Below are positions 1 to 10,842 of a DNA stretch of 64,000 nt, one piece after another. A program made the position numbers and the translations under genes. Under the pieces are notes generated by a model, which saw nothing but the letters and a program-made list of their open reading frames with translations, was not told where the DNA came from and made no database searches. The DNA comes from Magicicada septendecula. Taxonomy: Eukaryota > Arthropoda > Insecta > Hemiptera > Cicadidae. Every line of letters begins with the position of its first letter. Within the stretch, counting starts at the first letter, position 1. The stretch spans positions 127,956,927 to 128,020,926 of the forward strand of contig CM068367.1 of assembly GCA_034769895.1 (NCBI GenBank), read 5' to 3'.

Positions 1-240
1 CAATTGTCAAGACAAAATATATCTGTACTAAACATTACTATACTTACAGTCTACCAGAGCTCTTATGTGTTACAGGTTAAAACTTCTTTAAAAAATAAGT
101 CTATATTTTTGTTATTTAGAATTGAAACACTTTTTTTAATTTGTAACTGATACCTGCTCCATAGATTATACAAGAGCAGAGATGTTGGGAGGTAAAAATT
201 TAACAAAAATTGTGCTATCTGAAGATTTTAGGACATATTC
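1..240 (-). pseudogene. pogo/Tigger-like transposase relic, C-terminal piece
   Basis: Read on the minus strand, this piece encodes a segment around VKFLPPNISALV followed by a stop and SMEQ. This matches the conserved FLPPNVTALIQPMDQ region that follows the catalytic DNAPSHPS box in pogo/Tigger/Jerky-type (Tc1/mariner superfamily) transposases. The matching upstream part lies at 3023-3409, on the far side of LTR element I. The ATTC duplication of that insertion (237-240 and 3023-3026) falls inside the codon run that joins the two parts. Stops and frameshifts make it a dead relic. Seen: motif and position. Known: family motif order. Inferred: one original gene later split by insertions. Confidence 0.75.
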
Positions 241-1376
241 TGTGAAATTACTCACATTTATACATAATTTATTTGTAATTATATATGTATAATCACTATC
301 AAAATATGGTACACGTGTGTACTTACTGTTTTTTGTTATCTGAGAGCACGTGCTTTTCCTTTTGCAACACTTTTTACCTAAGGGATCCAGGGTTTCGTTA
401 CAGCGAGATTTGAATACACAGAAAAGGCGACACAATGATAACACTGTTTCTTTATAGAATAGGATTACCAGTTTTAATTGCATGAACAACATAACATACA
501 TCAAAAGGTGCCTCAAAATGGCGTCAAGTGTTATTACTGAAAACCAAATGGTGGCTATATTTCTTCCAAACTTATTCCATTATTTTGACTAAGTATATGA
601 ATTGTAAATCTCATTTTAGATATATATTCTTTTTGTTTTCTAACTGCAGTCATCGTATTATATAAAACACAAACCAATGCCCTCTATGTATAGAAGCATG
701 GCCACGCCTTAGTTCAATCGCACACTCATTCACGCTCTCTGTTACAATTACATTTTATACAAATTTGTGATTTATTTAATGAGCTCATTAATATGATAAT
801 AAAAAAGATATTGTGACTTCTCTGAGAACGGTGTAGCGTCGCTCCCTCGCTGGCCTCAGATGTTCCCCAGGAGTATGGTCGGTGTTCGCCTCATCATTCT
901 GGCTTTTTAAATCGTCTGCACTGACTCTACATTTAATGTTTTTACTATATACTGTTGTTTAAGTGTTCTCTGACTTTTTAATCACATTTTATGAATTTTA
1001 ACTAGGCTTTTTGCAACTTTGGACAAAAGGGTAATTGATGTCATACAAAGGGTAAGCTTTGTCATACAGGACAACGCCTCGTCGTATGCATTGTATTCAG
1101 TGCGTCATTGTTTTTGGCTATGACGGAACAGCGTTATTGTCCAATCACAATGTATATTTAAAGTCATTCGTCACAAACACCGCCATGGCTTTTACCGACT
1201 CCCGCACGTCCTACGGTGACCTTGGTATGGTACTCTTGCTGAATTTGCTTTGTTCCTCCGTATATTGGGATAATGGACCTAACCATTCTGTATTTTAATG
1301 ATTAAACAATATAAAACATTGAAAAATTACCCTTAAATCCCATAATTCTGATATTGGGTCATTATGTACTGTTACA
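241..1376 (-). repeat. 3' LTR of element I
   Basis: This is near-identical to 1887-3022. The minus-strand orientation follows from TGTAAC at the high-coordinate end and from the adjacent polypurine tract at 1377-1383. A GTAAGT splice-donor-like site (minus) lies at 321-326, 80 nt before the LTR end. Minus-strand open frames of about 90 codons within it are shared with the other LTR but look like no known protein. Confidence 0.92.
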
Positions 1377-1383
1377 AACCCCC

Positions 1384-1423
1384 TCAATGAAAGATTTTGT
1401 GTCGAGACAAAAACTTTCATTGA
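1384..1423 (-). promoter_or_regulatory. Hairpin abutting the polypurine tract of element I
   Basis: Arms 1384-1393 (TCAATGAAAG) and 1414-1423 (CTTTCATTGA) pair perfectly. Inner arms 1394-1400 and 1407-1413 add 6 of 7 pairs around a 6-nt loop. The C-run at 1377-1383 next to it is the polypurine tract on the element strand and touches the 3' LTR. Elements II, III and IV carry the same arrangement with different stem sequences. Confidence 0.85.
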
Positions 1424-1871
1424 CTCATTCACACTTTCCTAAAAGGATCAGTCTAGATATGTCACCACAACCCCCTGTAATGTTACTATAAAAAAATTTT
1501 ATCATCACTTACCCTTGGTGCAATGATGTTGGTCGCACCCTCTGACCTTACTGGACTTCTCCTGAGAGATCCCTACACCATAAGGCCATGAGGCACTCTA
1601 CGCTCCTGTTCTGACGCTCCAGCCAGCCCAGGACCGCGGTCACAACACCACAAAACTCTGAAACATTGAATACAAAATTTAAAATAGTGGTCTAGTACAC
1701 CTCCATATCTACAACTGATATGTTCCCTTTTAGATGCATTGGTTTGTGTTCGGGCATTGGTTTGTTCTAAATTAAAAATTTAACATAACAACAACAAAAC
1801 TTCAAAATGTATATTCTTTTACCACCACCAAACTCAATTTCTTCCTTGTAAGAAAACAAACTATATATATA
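1424..1871 (-). other. Non-coding interior of element I
   Basis: No coding potential is visible. About 1440-1660 is recognisably the reverse complement of the 3' internal region of elements II and III, with the shared run near 'ggtgttggga ... gtccagta ... ggggtaag'. The rest is AT-rich filler. Gag and pol positions are entirely deleted. Confidence 0.7.
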
Positions 1872-1884
1872 TGTTCGGGCGCCA
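1872..1884 (-). promoter_or_regulatory. Primer-binding site of element I (tRNA-Lys type)
   Basis: On the minus strand the 5' LTR ends ...GTCACA, then AA, then TGGCGCCCGAACA. That is the standard start of a primer-binding site complementary to the 3' end of a tRNA-Lys. Its distance from the LTR end (2 nt) matches element III. Confidence 0.85.
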
Positions 1885-1886
1885 TT

Positions 1887-3022
1887 TGTGACTTTACTCA
1901 TATTTATACATAATTTATTTGTAATTATATATGTATAATCACTATCAAAATATGGTACACGTGTGTACTTACCGTTTTTTGTTATCTGAGAGCACGTGCT
2001 TTTCCTTTTGCAACACTTTTTACCTAAGGGATCCAGGGTTTCGTTACAGCGAGATTTGAATACACAGAAAAGGCGACACAATGATAACACTGTTTCTTTA
2101 TAGAATAGGATTACCAGTTTTAATTGCATGAACAACATAACATACATCAAAAGGTGCCTCAAAATGGCGTCAAGTGTTATTACTGAAAACCAAATGGTGG
2201 CTATATTCCTTCCAAACTTATTCCATTATTTTGACTAAGTATATGAATTGTAAATCTCATTTTAGACATATATTCTTTTTGTTTTCTAACTGCAGTCATC
2301 GTATTATATAAAACACAAACCAATGCCCTCTATGTATAGAAGCATGGCCACGCCTTAGTTCAATCGCACACTCATTCACGCTCTCTGTTACAATTACATT
2401 TTATACAAATTTGTGATTTATTTAATGAGCTCATTAATATGATAATAAAAAAGATATTGTGACTTCTCTGAGAACGGTGTAGCGTTGCTCCCTCGCTGGC
2501 CTCAGATGTTCCCCAGGAGTATGGTCGGTGTTCGCCTCATCATTCTGGCTTTTTAAATCGTCTGCACTGACTCTACATTTAATGTTTTTACTATATACTG
2601 TTGTTTAAGTGTTCTCTGACTTTTTAATCACATTTTATGAATTTTGACTAGGCTTTTTGCAACTTTGGACAAAAGGGTAATTGATGTCATACAAAGGGTA
2701 AGCTTTGTCATACAGGACAACGCCTCGTCGTATGCATTGTATTCAGTGCGTCATTGTTTTTGGCTATGACGGAACAGCGTTATTGCCCAATCACAATGTA
2801 TATTTAAAGTCATTCGTCACAAACACCGCCATGGCTTTCACCGACTCCCGCACGTCCTACGGTGACCTTGGTATGGTACTCTTGCTGAATTTGCTTTGTT
2901 CCTCCGTATATTGGGACAATGGACCTAACCATTCTGTATTTTAATGATTAAACAATATAAAACATTGAAAAATTACCCTTAAATCCCATAATTCTGATAT
3001 TGGGTCATTATGTACTGTTACA
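1887..3022 (-). repeat. 5' LTR of element I
   Basis: A 1136-bp LTR in minus orientation, near-identical to 241-1376. It carries G|GTAAGT (minus) at 1967-1973, 80 nt before its 3' end. Translated frames inside it are shared with the other LTR and are treated as non-coding. Confidence 0.92.
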
Positions 3023-3409
3023 ATTCTGCTAGATGAGACCGGGCATTATTGATTAACAAGACTGCTTTTTGTAGCAAGCTCTTGGAGGTTGTAGGCGAGA
3101 TGTTTTTGAACTTGAATAAAAATTGTTTTTTAAACCAATCTTGGAAGATATCTGTTCACATGAAAGCTCTCTAGACACAATAAATTGTTCAAATTCAACT
3201 TTAAAGTCTTCAACAACCAGTTCATCACTGCCGAGTTTCTTGCCATAATGTCCAGTTCTCTTATCTTATGCCATGATATTATTAGAACCTTGTCAACCAC
3301 CCTGAAAGTCCCTTTCAAGTGAAGCATATCAAAGAATTGTTTTGCTTTCATGACAATAATAGGTCCTGAAAGAGAAAGGGACCTTCATTTCACACCTGGG
3401 ACACCAACT
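3023..3409 (-). pseudogene. pogo/Tigger-like transposase relic, middle piece
   Basis: On the minus strand three frames together give the order seen in Tigger/Jerky transposases: GPIIVMKAKQFFDMLHLKGTF, then GWLTRF and YHGIRELDI, then SDELVVEDFKVEFEQFIVSR, then KAVLLINNARSHLAEL. These correspond to the CENPB-type DNA-binding tail, the linker, and the catalytic LLLDNAPSHPS segment. The expected DNAPSH is NNARSH here, so a catalytic aspartate is lost. At least two frameshifts are present. LTR element I interrupts it at 3022 and LTR element II at 3410. The rest lies at 1-240 and probably 7946-8040. Confidence 0.82.
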
Positions 3410-4483
3410 TGTAACGTGGCATTTTGGCCTACCTGGGATAATTTAAATAAAGTAAATAACATTTTTACAATGATTGGGACAAAACGAATAAACGAAAGGT
3501 AAAATTCAGTTGTAGCGATAATAGCGACGGTGGTAGCACTGCTGTGTGACAATTTAATTTATTCATTATTCATGAATTTCTATAACGCAGGAATCGACAA
3601 GCTGGAATTGTGCCAAGGTCAACTAATGACACACAAAAACCAGTCAACAAGTTGTGTAATTGGGCATAATGCGATGTTACGCCAGCGCATTACATAATGC
3701 TGGAATGTGGGTATGGCAGCGCCACTAGTTTTCGTCACACCCACAGTACAAAGAGTCAGTCAGAAAACAACATCTACAAGTGACGGACGCAAAAAAACTG
3801 TCGCGTCCACCGACACACCGGCTGTGCGTGATTTTCGTGCCCGCATACAACAAAAATGTGAATGTATATCTATTTTAAAATACAAACAGTTCTTGACTAA
3901 ATATTCATCCATAATTGCAGTAAATTGACAGTTCGGCCATAAAATGTGAAAGTGCAACAGTAAAATACAACAGCAAACAGTGTAAACAACGCACGCCATG
4001 TGGTGAAATTCTATGCAGCATAATCAAGGGAAGTAGACATTTCAGCAATAAATACCATTTCAAAATTATTTAAAATACTGGCATTTTTAAATTGAGCTCT
4101 TAAAATCTGGGATTGGATATGTGTGTGTGTGTGTGTGTAAAAGCGCTGGTTTTCGTTATATTATAAGTAGTCGTAAGTTTATAGATATGTATTCAAATTA
4201 ATAAATTTTGATAGTATGGCTAGGTGAATCAAATATTGTTAGGAATGTTATTTTGGCATATTTTAATAAATTTAAACCGAAAGGTAAACAAAAAATTGTC
4301 ATGCTATAAAAAATGAAGTACCATTTATTTGTGCTTGCAAAATAGGTGTTTGTATTTGCACTGCCTGTCGTTTTCTCTGCCTAAGTACATCAGACGACAC
4401 CCTGGTAAATAAATACATTTATTCAGTAAAGGTAAGTAACAGAATTCAGTATTCAATAACTTAATGAAACTCGTAACGTTTTA
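3410..4483 (+). repeat. 5' LTR of element II
   Basis: A 1074-bp LTR paired with 6885-7945. It includes an imperfect inverted repeat at 3681-3703 (GCATTA CA TAATGC flanked by CCAGC/TGG), a (TG)n run near 4120, and G|GTAAGT at 4431-4437, about 50 nt before the LTR end. Short frames inside it (3707-3928 plus; 3760-3999 minus) recur in the 3' LTR and have no recognisable product. Confidence 0.92.
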
Positions 4484-4484
4484 A

Positions 4485-4493
4485 TGGCGCCCG
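4485..4493 (+). promoter_or_regulatory. Primer-binding site of element II
   Basis: TGGCGCCCG starts one base after the LTR end and matches the core of tRNA-Lys-type primer-binding sites. The match decays after this core (TTAACAT follows), so the priming tRNA is only tentatively lysine. Confidence 0.75.
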
Positions 4494-4545
4494 TTAACAT
4501 GGACTTTGTAAATTAAGTTAACAAAAATTTTCAAACTGATCGAAA

Positions 4546-5583
4546 ATGGCAGAGAAAAGCGAGAGTGTAAATTTATGTGAAGATGTTGTGGAGGGGTCAA
4601 TTTTCAATGTTACGCAAGACAATTTAATATCGACAAATATTAACGAGAGTGTAGACAATACAATACACGAATTAACGATTGAGACAGTAGACGCAAAAAT
4701 AAGCGATAATGTAAACATATTTAATCAGTTAGCGTTAATAATGGAGATGATGTCAGGAATGAAAGCTGAAATCAAATCAGACATAAATAACTTAAAAACT
4801 GAAATCAAATCAGCAATAAATGCTCGTAACATAGAGCTGAAAACGAGTTTGAATGAATTTAAGATTGAAATAAAATCAGCAATAAATGCTCGTAACATAG
4901 AGTTGAAAACAGAAATAAACAAACAAGACAAAAAATTAAGAGAAATAGACAATAAGTTAGAAGAACAGAATAAGACTATAAATGATGAATTCAGAAGTAA
5001 CTGTGAACCAGTTGATACAATTAAAATTAATGTAACTAGTTTAAAGAATAAACAAGCAGAACATGAGCGTGAAATAGTTAAAGTCAGAAAAGACTTAAAT
5101 GTAACCATTAATCAGATATTAACTAATGTGAGTGAGAGAGATTTAGATAGAGAGTTGTGTGCAGAGAGAGAAATAGAATTATATAAGTTAAAGAGAAATT
5201 ATAATGAGTTGAGAGAAAGATTAAGGGGGGTGAAGAGAAACCATATAAAATACTTACCTGTAGAAAGAGAGATAGAGAATTATTTTGAGAATATTTTTAT
5301 AAACAATAATGACTTACCTGACGTAATAGTAGAGAAGTATAAAAATGATAAAATAGCTTACCTGACGTTGACCAATAATACTGATGGAGACTGGACAATA
5401 ATAACTTATGTTGACAAGGTTTATGAAACATTAATAGGGAATAACCCTATAAATTATAATGGCATAATGAATGAAATAAAATTAGTGGATGATTATAATA
5501 ATGATAATGATAACAAATTGTGTGTAGATAACAATGATGGATGTCATAAATATGTTCGTTATATATACGATGATGGAGGTTGA
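4546..5583 (+). CDS. Gag-position coiled-coil protein of LTR element II (345 aa)
   Basis: This uninterrupted ORF starts 52 nt after the primer-binding site, where gag sits in LTR elements. The ATG at 4546 is the first in frame. Residues about 1-60 are acidic. Residues about 60-190 are charged and heptad-like, consistent with a coiled coil. They contain a direct repeat: a 66-bp unit at about 4801 and 4867, each encoding IKSAINARNIELKT. Residues about 205-345 form a conserved C-terminal block ending in IYDDGG, found also in the decayed ORFs of elements IV (17036-17509) and III (50324-50639). No CCHC zinc knuckle, protease or reverse transcriptase motif is visible. Its role as a particle protein is inferred from position only; the family is not recognised. 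The intact frame beside degenerate relatives suggests recent activity or constraint. Confidence 0.72.
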   Translation: MAEKSESVNLCEDVVEGSIFNVTQDNLISTNINESVDNTIHELTIETVDAKISDNVNIFNQLALIMEMMSGMKAEIKSDINNLKTEIKSAINARNIELKTSLNEFKIEIKSAINARNIELKTEINKQDKKLREIDNKLEEQNKTINDEFRSNCEPVDTIKINVTSLKNKQAEHEREIVKVRKDLNVTINQILTNVSERDLDRELCAEREIELYKLKRNYNELRERLRGVKRNHIKYLPVEREIENYFENIFINNNDLPDVIVEKYKNDKIAYLTLTNNTDGDWTIITYVDKVYETLIGNNPINYNGIMNEIKLVDDYNNDNDNKLCVDNNDGCHKYVRYIYDDGG

Positions 5584-6833
5584 AATAAAAAATCAGTGAA
5601 TGGACAATTTTACATATTGTAATTTATGGTAACGACATTGCAGATTTGGACATATGAAGTGTGAAACAATTGAACAGTTATTGACGAATAATTTGTAAAT
5701 AATGTAGTGAATTCATTTGTGTATATATTATTAATATTTTGCAGTTTAAATAAATAATAAAAATAATTATGAAGACAATAATTAATGATTTGTAAATTTT
5801 GATAATAATAGAAATGTGTTGTGTTTTAAGAATAAATTGAAGTAAATGACTTGAGATGTATCAATATTGTGATTTAATGTTGTATGATTGAATTTTTATG
5901 AGATATATAAATTATTTGATGAGATTTTAATTTAATAACAATTAATGAATAAATAAATGTTAAATGGTTTATTTTGTGGAATAACATAATTGTTAAACTA
6001 AATAGATTAATAATAAATTTGGAAATTGTGAAAATCTAGTTGCAGCAAAGGATAAATAAATGAAATGATGAAAAAAAAAAAAAATTTGAGAAACGAATTA
6101 ATAAGAGTGAAGTGAGATTAAAAGGTAATTTTCTGATTTTATATGCAAATTTAATGATGTAAAGTGTGTAACATTTTAAACACGAATTGTTTATTTTAAG
6201 ATAATAATAACAATGTGAATTATGAATGTACTATGTTTTCTTATGTTATATTGTGTTTGTTAGTGTAAGACAATTTTATGAATTTAAATATTTTAAATGC
6301 AAATTGGGGATAACAGAGGTGTATAATATGGTAATAGATGTTTATTTAAATTCTGATGGGAATCAGGGCAATGATTTTGAATTTTGGGATAAAAGTTAAC
6401 AAGAGAAAGTAGATAGAATGAGATTATTGAATTTTAAAAGGGGGTATCATGTTGTTGTTAGGTATTTTGATATATGTTAGCCGTAAATGAAAAAACAAAA
6501 CCAGTGCTTCTTAGCGCAAACCAGCACCGCTAGGGGGAAACAGATCAGTTGGGGATACGGTGTTGTATAAGGCCACTATTTGATATTTGATTTGTTGTTT
6601 CAGTGTTTGGTGATGCTGTGGCGGCGGACCTGAGCTGGCCAGCGCGTTAGAGCAGGGGCGTTACGTATCTGTCTGACTCTACGGTGTTGGGATCTCGATA
6701 GAGAAGTCCAGTATTGTCATTCAGGTGCGGTCACAGTCACCGGACCAAGGGTGAGTTGATTATATTTTTTGTAAACCATACAAGGGGTTGTGGCGACATA
6801 TCCTGGCTGATCCCTCTAGCAAGTATGAATGTG
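5584..6833 (+). other. AT-rich non-coding interior of element II
   Basis: Where pol would lie there is about 1.25 kb of AT-rich sequence with no frame longer than a few dozen codons and no enzyme motif. The last 230 bp or so (about 6600-6830) are GC-richer and shared with elements I, III and IV. That part includes the run 'ggtgttggga tctcgatag' and a GGGTGAG segment. Confidence 0.7.
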
Positions 6834-6884
6834 TCAATGAGACATTTTATGCTTCGGCATAAAATATCTCATTGAGGGGGGTAT
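6834..6884 (+). promoter_or_regulatory. UUCG-capped hairpin and polypurine tract of element II
   Basis: Arms 6834-6842 (TCAATGAGA) and 6867-6875 pair perfectly. One mismatch follows, then an A-T pair, then 6845-6852 (TTTTATGC) pairs with 6857-6864 around the loop TTCG. The last pairs run straight into GGGGGGTAT, the polypurine tract, which touches the 3' LTR at 6885. An extra-stable UUCG loop and 18 of 19 paired positions make an RNA structure likely. Confidence 0.85.
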
Positions 6885-7945
6885 TGTAACGTGGCATTTT
6901 GGCCTACCTGGGATAATTTAAATAAAGTAAATAACATTTTTACAATGATTGGGACAAAACGAAAGGTAAAATTCAGTTGTAGCGATAATAGCGACGGTGG
7001 TAGCACGGCTGTGTGACAATTTAATTTATTCATTATTCATGAATTTCTATAACGCAGGAATCGACAAGCTGGAATTGTGCCAAGGTCAACTAATGACATA
7101 CAAAAACCAGTCAACAAGTTGTGTAATTGGGCATCATGCGATGTTACGCCAGCGCATTACATAATGCTGGAATGTGGGTATGGCAGCGCCACTAGTTTTT
7201 GTCACACCCACAGAACAAAGAGTCAGTCGGAAAACAACATCTACAAGTGACGGACGCAAAAAAACTGTCGCGTCCGCCGACACACCGGCTGTGCGTGATT
7301 TTCGTGCCCGCATACAACAAAAATGTGAATGTATATCTATTTTAAAATACAAACAGTTCTTGACTAAATATTCATCCATAATTGCAGTAAATTGACAGTT
7401 CGGCCATAAAATGTGAAAGTGCAACAGTAAAATACAACAGCAAACAGTGTAAACAACGCACACCATGTGGTGAAATTCTATGCAGCATAATCAAGGGAAG
7501 TAGACATTTCAGCAATAAATACCATTTCAAAATTATTTAAAATACTGGTATTTTTAAATTGAGCTCTTAAAATCTGGGATTGGATATGTGTGTGTGTGTG
7601 TGTAAAAGCGCTGGTTTTCGTTATATTATAAGTAGTCGTAAGTTTATAGATATGTATTCAAATTAATAAATTTTGATAGTATGGCTAGGTGAATCAAATA
7701 TTGTTAGGAATGTTATTTTGGCATATTTTAATAAATTTAAACCGAAAGGTAAACAAAAAAATTGTCATGCTATAAAAAATAAAGTACCATTTATTTGTGC
7801 TTGCAAAATAGGTGTTTGTATTTGCACTGCCTGTCGTTTTCTCTGCGTAAGTACATCAGACGACACCCTGGTAAATAAATACATTTATTCAGTAAAGGTA
7901 ACAGAATTCAGTATTCAATAACTTAATGAAACTCGTAACGTTTTA
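6885..7945 (+). repeat. 3' LTR of element II
   Basis: This pairs with 3410-4483, with small indels (a missing 'gaataaac', a shorter TG run). The splice-donor-like site of the 5' LTR is damaged here: GGTAAGTAACAG has become GGTAACAG at about 7897. Confidence 0.92.
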
Positions 7946-8040
7946 AACTCTAGCATTGCTGCATCAAGTTATGCAAGGTAGAACTCTTCATTGTTTCTCT
8001 TCTTAACTCCAGAAGAGTTATCAGAACAAGACACAAATGA
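7946..8040 (-). pseudogene. Probable N-proximal piece of the pogo/Tigger relic
   Basis: Minus-strand reading gives VKKRNNEEFYLA, stop, LDAAML. This fits the KxxNEELDEALYEWF region that precedes the GPII block in Tigger-type transposases. Element II ends directly against it at 7945, so it would complete the piece broken at 3409. The match is short, and the relic then runs into an unrelated repeat. Confidence 0.45.
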
Positions 8041-8049
8041 CACCAGCTT

Positions 8050-8640
8050 CTCTTTTTGATTTAAAAGAGAGCTATAGCTTCGCCTGTGTTATAATCAAAA
8101 CGTGTTTGTTTTTTGATGCACTGTTTTATCGTTTATGGCCGTTATCGTTTGCCATAGAAAAAAATCTACACAGACACACACACACTTTTCGAAAAACGAC
8201 TTTTTTTTCATGTTTTGAGTGTAGTACAATCAGAATCTGCAATAACCTCAAACATGATTTTTTTTGCCATCACCATACTTCCATTTCCTTAAGGAACATG
8301 GAAGTTTGGAGAACCATACATGACTTCCATATTCTAAGATTTATATTTAAAATCATTTTCGAAATGAAATATTACCATAGAAACTACTTCTTTCTACTTA
8401 CTGCTTCAGCCTACACCACAGTACTGTGGTCACTAACGTATACCACCTCACGTTATCGCACTCGACTTTCACTGATGATGGAAGTCGATGGCATTGCTGA
8501 AATGTCTGGTTTTGTAGAAAACATTGGACTACGGCCAAATATCCGGGGAAGGAATTTTAACAAAAACTACTTCTTTGTTGCCGATAACGTTGTACACATA
8601 TATATAAAAAATATGCAGAAAATTAATGGCTTGTAGGAGT
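8050..8640 (+). repeat. Unclassified interspersed repeat, copy 1
   Basis: The block from about 8145 to 8320 recurs at 10055-10245. The block from about 8316 to 8620 recurs at 11980-12275 and, in short form, at 63430-63487. A frame of 199 codons crosses it, but the other copies do not keep that frame, so it is not called a gene. A hammerhead-like core lies at about 8472-8500: CTGATGA, a short stem, then GAAA. Element class is unknown. Confidence 0.6.
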
Positions 8641-9092
8641 TAATGATTGATCTCCATTAAGTAGTGCTCAAGTTTCCAAAGTTTTAATATTATGATGTCC
8701 GTAATTAAAACATCAGAGCAGGTTTAGTGTGAATGAGGGTACACTGTGGACAAAAATTTTCAACATTTCCTATTGAGCGTTGCTTAGAGTAAAGCTGCGA
8801 ATCTACAGTGTATGTTTCACAGAACAAACACGCGAAATGAAGGAGCACTCCGAAGTCACTCATGGAGCCTCAGCATCTTGCAGAGGGTTCATTCCCTAAA
8901 GACGAAAAGTCTGTCTATGAATCGTTCCTCTGTAAACACGTGCAGTTACACTGCCCAGCGATCCACAGGAAGCAAATTGATGTCCATTTTTTCGGCTTGC
9001 ACGCGTTATGTTGGTGCGAGTTTCGGCACTTTCCATTTAAAAAGCGTGCAAATGTAAGAAAATAAACATGAGTGAGGCCAGAAATAACGCAA

Positions 9093-9125
<33 letters not shown>

Positions 9126-9360
9126 CTTCCCTGCCTTTTTATTGCTGTAGTCATAATAATAAAATGGAAACATAAACATTACATAACTGAGATATGCTTA
9201 CCTGCCACGAACTATATATTATTTTATACATGTATATTAACTCATACATAATTTACATTAAAATGAAAAAATTATAATTTTATTGCCTGGCAACAAAATT
9301 ATTTTATTTTTAACAATTACCATTGTTTCAAAAAGTTTAAATGAATTTTCAAGTACTTTA
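8641..9360. other. Intergenic, no gene seen
   Basis: No coding or RNA gene is recognised. A (TG)n microsatellite lies at about 9099-9125. Confidence 0.6.
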
Positions 9361-10245
9361 CTGTTGTTAAAACGTAAAAGGTTGCAGGTAAACTACCCCT
9401 TCCCCTTAACCGATCTTCACCAAAATCGAAAGTCCTTAAGAGCTCTACAATTCAGGGACGTATGCAAAAAATTATTTGATTGTTTGAATTTGCGGCTGTT
9501 ATCGTTTGCCATAGAAAATTACCCTTGATAAAAAAAACGTTGCAGGTAAACTACCCCTTCCCCTTACCCGATCTTCACCAAAAACAATAGGTCTTGAGTA
9601 CTCTACAAATCAGGGCTGTACGCAAAAAATTATTTGATTCTGTTTGAATTTGCGGCTGTTATCGTTTGCCATAGAAAATAACCTTGTTAAAAAAACGTTG
9701 CAGGTAAACTACCCCTTTCCCTTAACCCATCTTCACCAAAAACAATAGGTCTTGAGAACTCTACAATTTAGGGCTGTATGCAAATAATCTTTTGATTCTG
9801 TTTGAATTTGCGGCTGTTATCGTTTGCCATAGAAAATACCCTTGTTAAAACATAAAACGTTGCAGGTAAACTACCCCTTTCCCTTAACCGATCTTCACCA
9901 AAAACAATAGTTCTTGAGAACTCTACAATTCAGGGCTGTATGCGAAACATTATTTGATTCTGTTTGAATTTGCGGCTGTTATCGTTTGCCAAAAAAAAAT
10001 TTCCCTTGATAAAATCAGGGCTGTACGCAAAAAATCATTTGATTCTGTTTGAATTTGCGGCAGTCATTGTTTGCCATAGAAAAAAAAATCTACACACAGA
10101 CAGACAGACACACACACAGACACTTTTCGAAAAACGACTTTTTTTTCATGTTTTGAGTGTAGTACAATCAGAATCTGCAATAATCTCGAACACGATTTTT
10201 TTTTGCCATCACCATACTTCCGTTTCCTTAAGGAATATGGAAGTA
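9361..10245 (+). repeat. Tandem array, about 160-bp unit, plus repeat copy 2
   Basis: The marker GTTGCAGGTAAACTACCCC recurs at about 9381, 9539, 9697 and 9859, giving a 158-162 bp period. Each unit also holds a run like 'cttcaccaaaa..aatag' and 'gcggctgttatcgtttgcc'. The last unit is partly deleted and runs into the 10055-10245 block shared with 8145-8320. A related array is at 12440-12795. The pattern is that of a mobile element carrying internal satellite repeats. Confidence 0.8.
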
Positions 10246-10345
10246 AAACCACTTTTTCCAGATATTGTGAAAATCAAGCATAACGCTACACTTGCAAAAA
10301 AAACTTACATAACCATGCTACAGATACAGAACTGCTAGAAAAATA

Positions 10346-10842
10346 GCACATAAACAACATGGTGACAGTCTCCAGCCCTCGGCCATACCTTTATATAACA
10401 TACATAATTTTAAAACTATTGTTTACGGTAGTTAATAAAATAACATGTTAAGATTAGTGGAACAGAATTTTAATACTTAATGCTTTGTGTCATGTCCGGG
10501 ACGGCTCCATGATTCTTGATTAACACTGACTTACATGGAGCCTTTCAGACAGTTCAACCAGTGTTTTGCCGTGGACAGCTGCCATGAGCACCATGGCATA
10601 CAACAACACACTGTGCCAGACATGGCATATTGATTACTGTTGTCGCACATGGAACTTTTCACGGTGTGGTGCCATGAATTCCCCCTTTTCAGGCCACTTG
10701 CTTACACACCAAGTCTAGCTGCCTATTGCTCATTGGAGAGTCTTTATGTTTCCGATAACTTGTGCCATATGATTAGTTGTGGAGTTGTGAATTATGATTT
10801 GTGTTTTAGAAATTAGGATTTTGTATTATGATTTAGTTTTTG
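10346..10842. other. Intergenic, no gene seen
   Basis: Unremarkable sequence with no recognisable gene or repeat. A GC-richer patch near 10490-10700 has several CATGG words but no reading frame worth calling. Confidence 0.5.

Larger units (their letters stand above)
241..3022 (-). mobile_element. LTR retroelement I, complete but with a 510-bp internal region
   Basis: Two 1136-bp direct repeats (241-1376 and 1887-3022) flank a 510-bp interior. On the minus strand each LTR starts TGTAACAGTAC and ends TTTCACA or GTCACA. The insertion is bounded by the 4-bp duplication ATTC at 237-240 and 3023-3026. The interior holds a tRNA-Lys-type primer-binding site, a 3' segment shared with elements II, III and IV, and a hairpin plus polypurine tract. 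It has no coding capacity, so it is a TRIM/LARD-like non-autonomous element. The LTRs differ at only a few positions, so the insertion is fairly recent. Confidence 0.93.
3410..7945 (+). mobile_element. LTR retroelement II, complete, gag-position ORF only
   Basis: LTRs are 3410-4483 (1074 bp) and 6885-7945 (1061 bp). They begin TGTAACGTGGC and end CGTAACGTTTTA. The target duplication AACT is at 3406-3409 and 7946-7949. The order is LTR, primer-binding site (4485), one ORF (4546-5583), about 1.25 kb non-coding, hairpin (6834-6875), polypurine tract, LTR. No protease, reverse transcriptase, RNase H or integrase is present, so any movement would need enzymes in trans. It sits inside the same pogo/Tigger relic as element I. 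Confidence 0.93.

Noticed and set aside
166..2162. Minus-strand frames of 116 and 131 codons, near-identical at their starts
   Set aside because: They lie in the two LTR copies of element I and run across the LTR ends into unrelated sequence. They are duplicated because the LTR is duplicated.
1059..2944. Paired 79-codon plus-strand frames
   Set aside because: Antisense to element I within its LTRs, no known motif; LTR duplication explains the pair.
8037..8636. 199-codon open frame
   Set aside because: It crosses an interspersed repeat whose other copies (10055, 11980) do not preserve the frame, and its composition is low-complexity in places.
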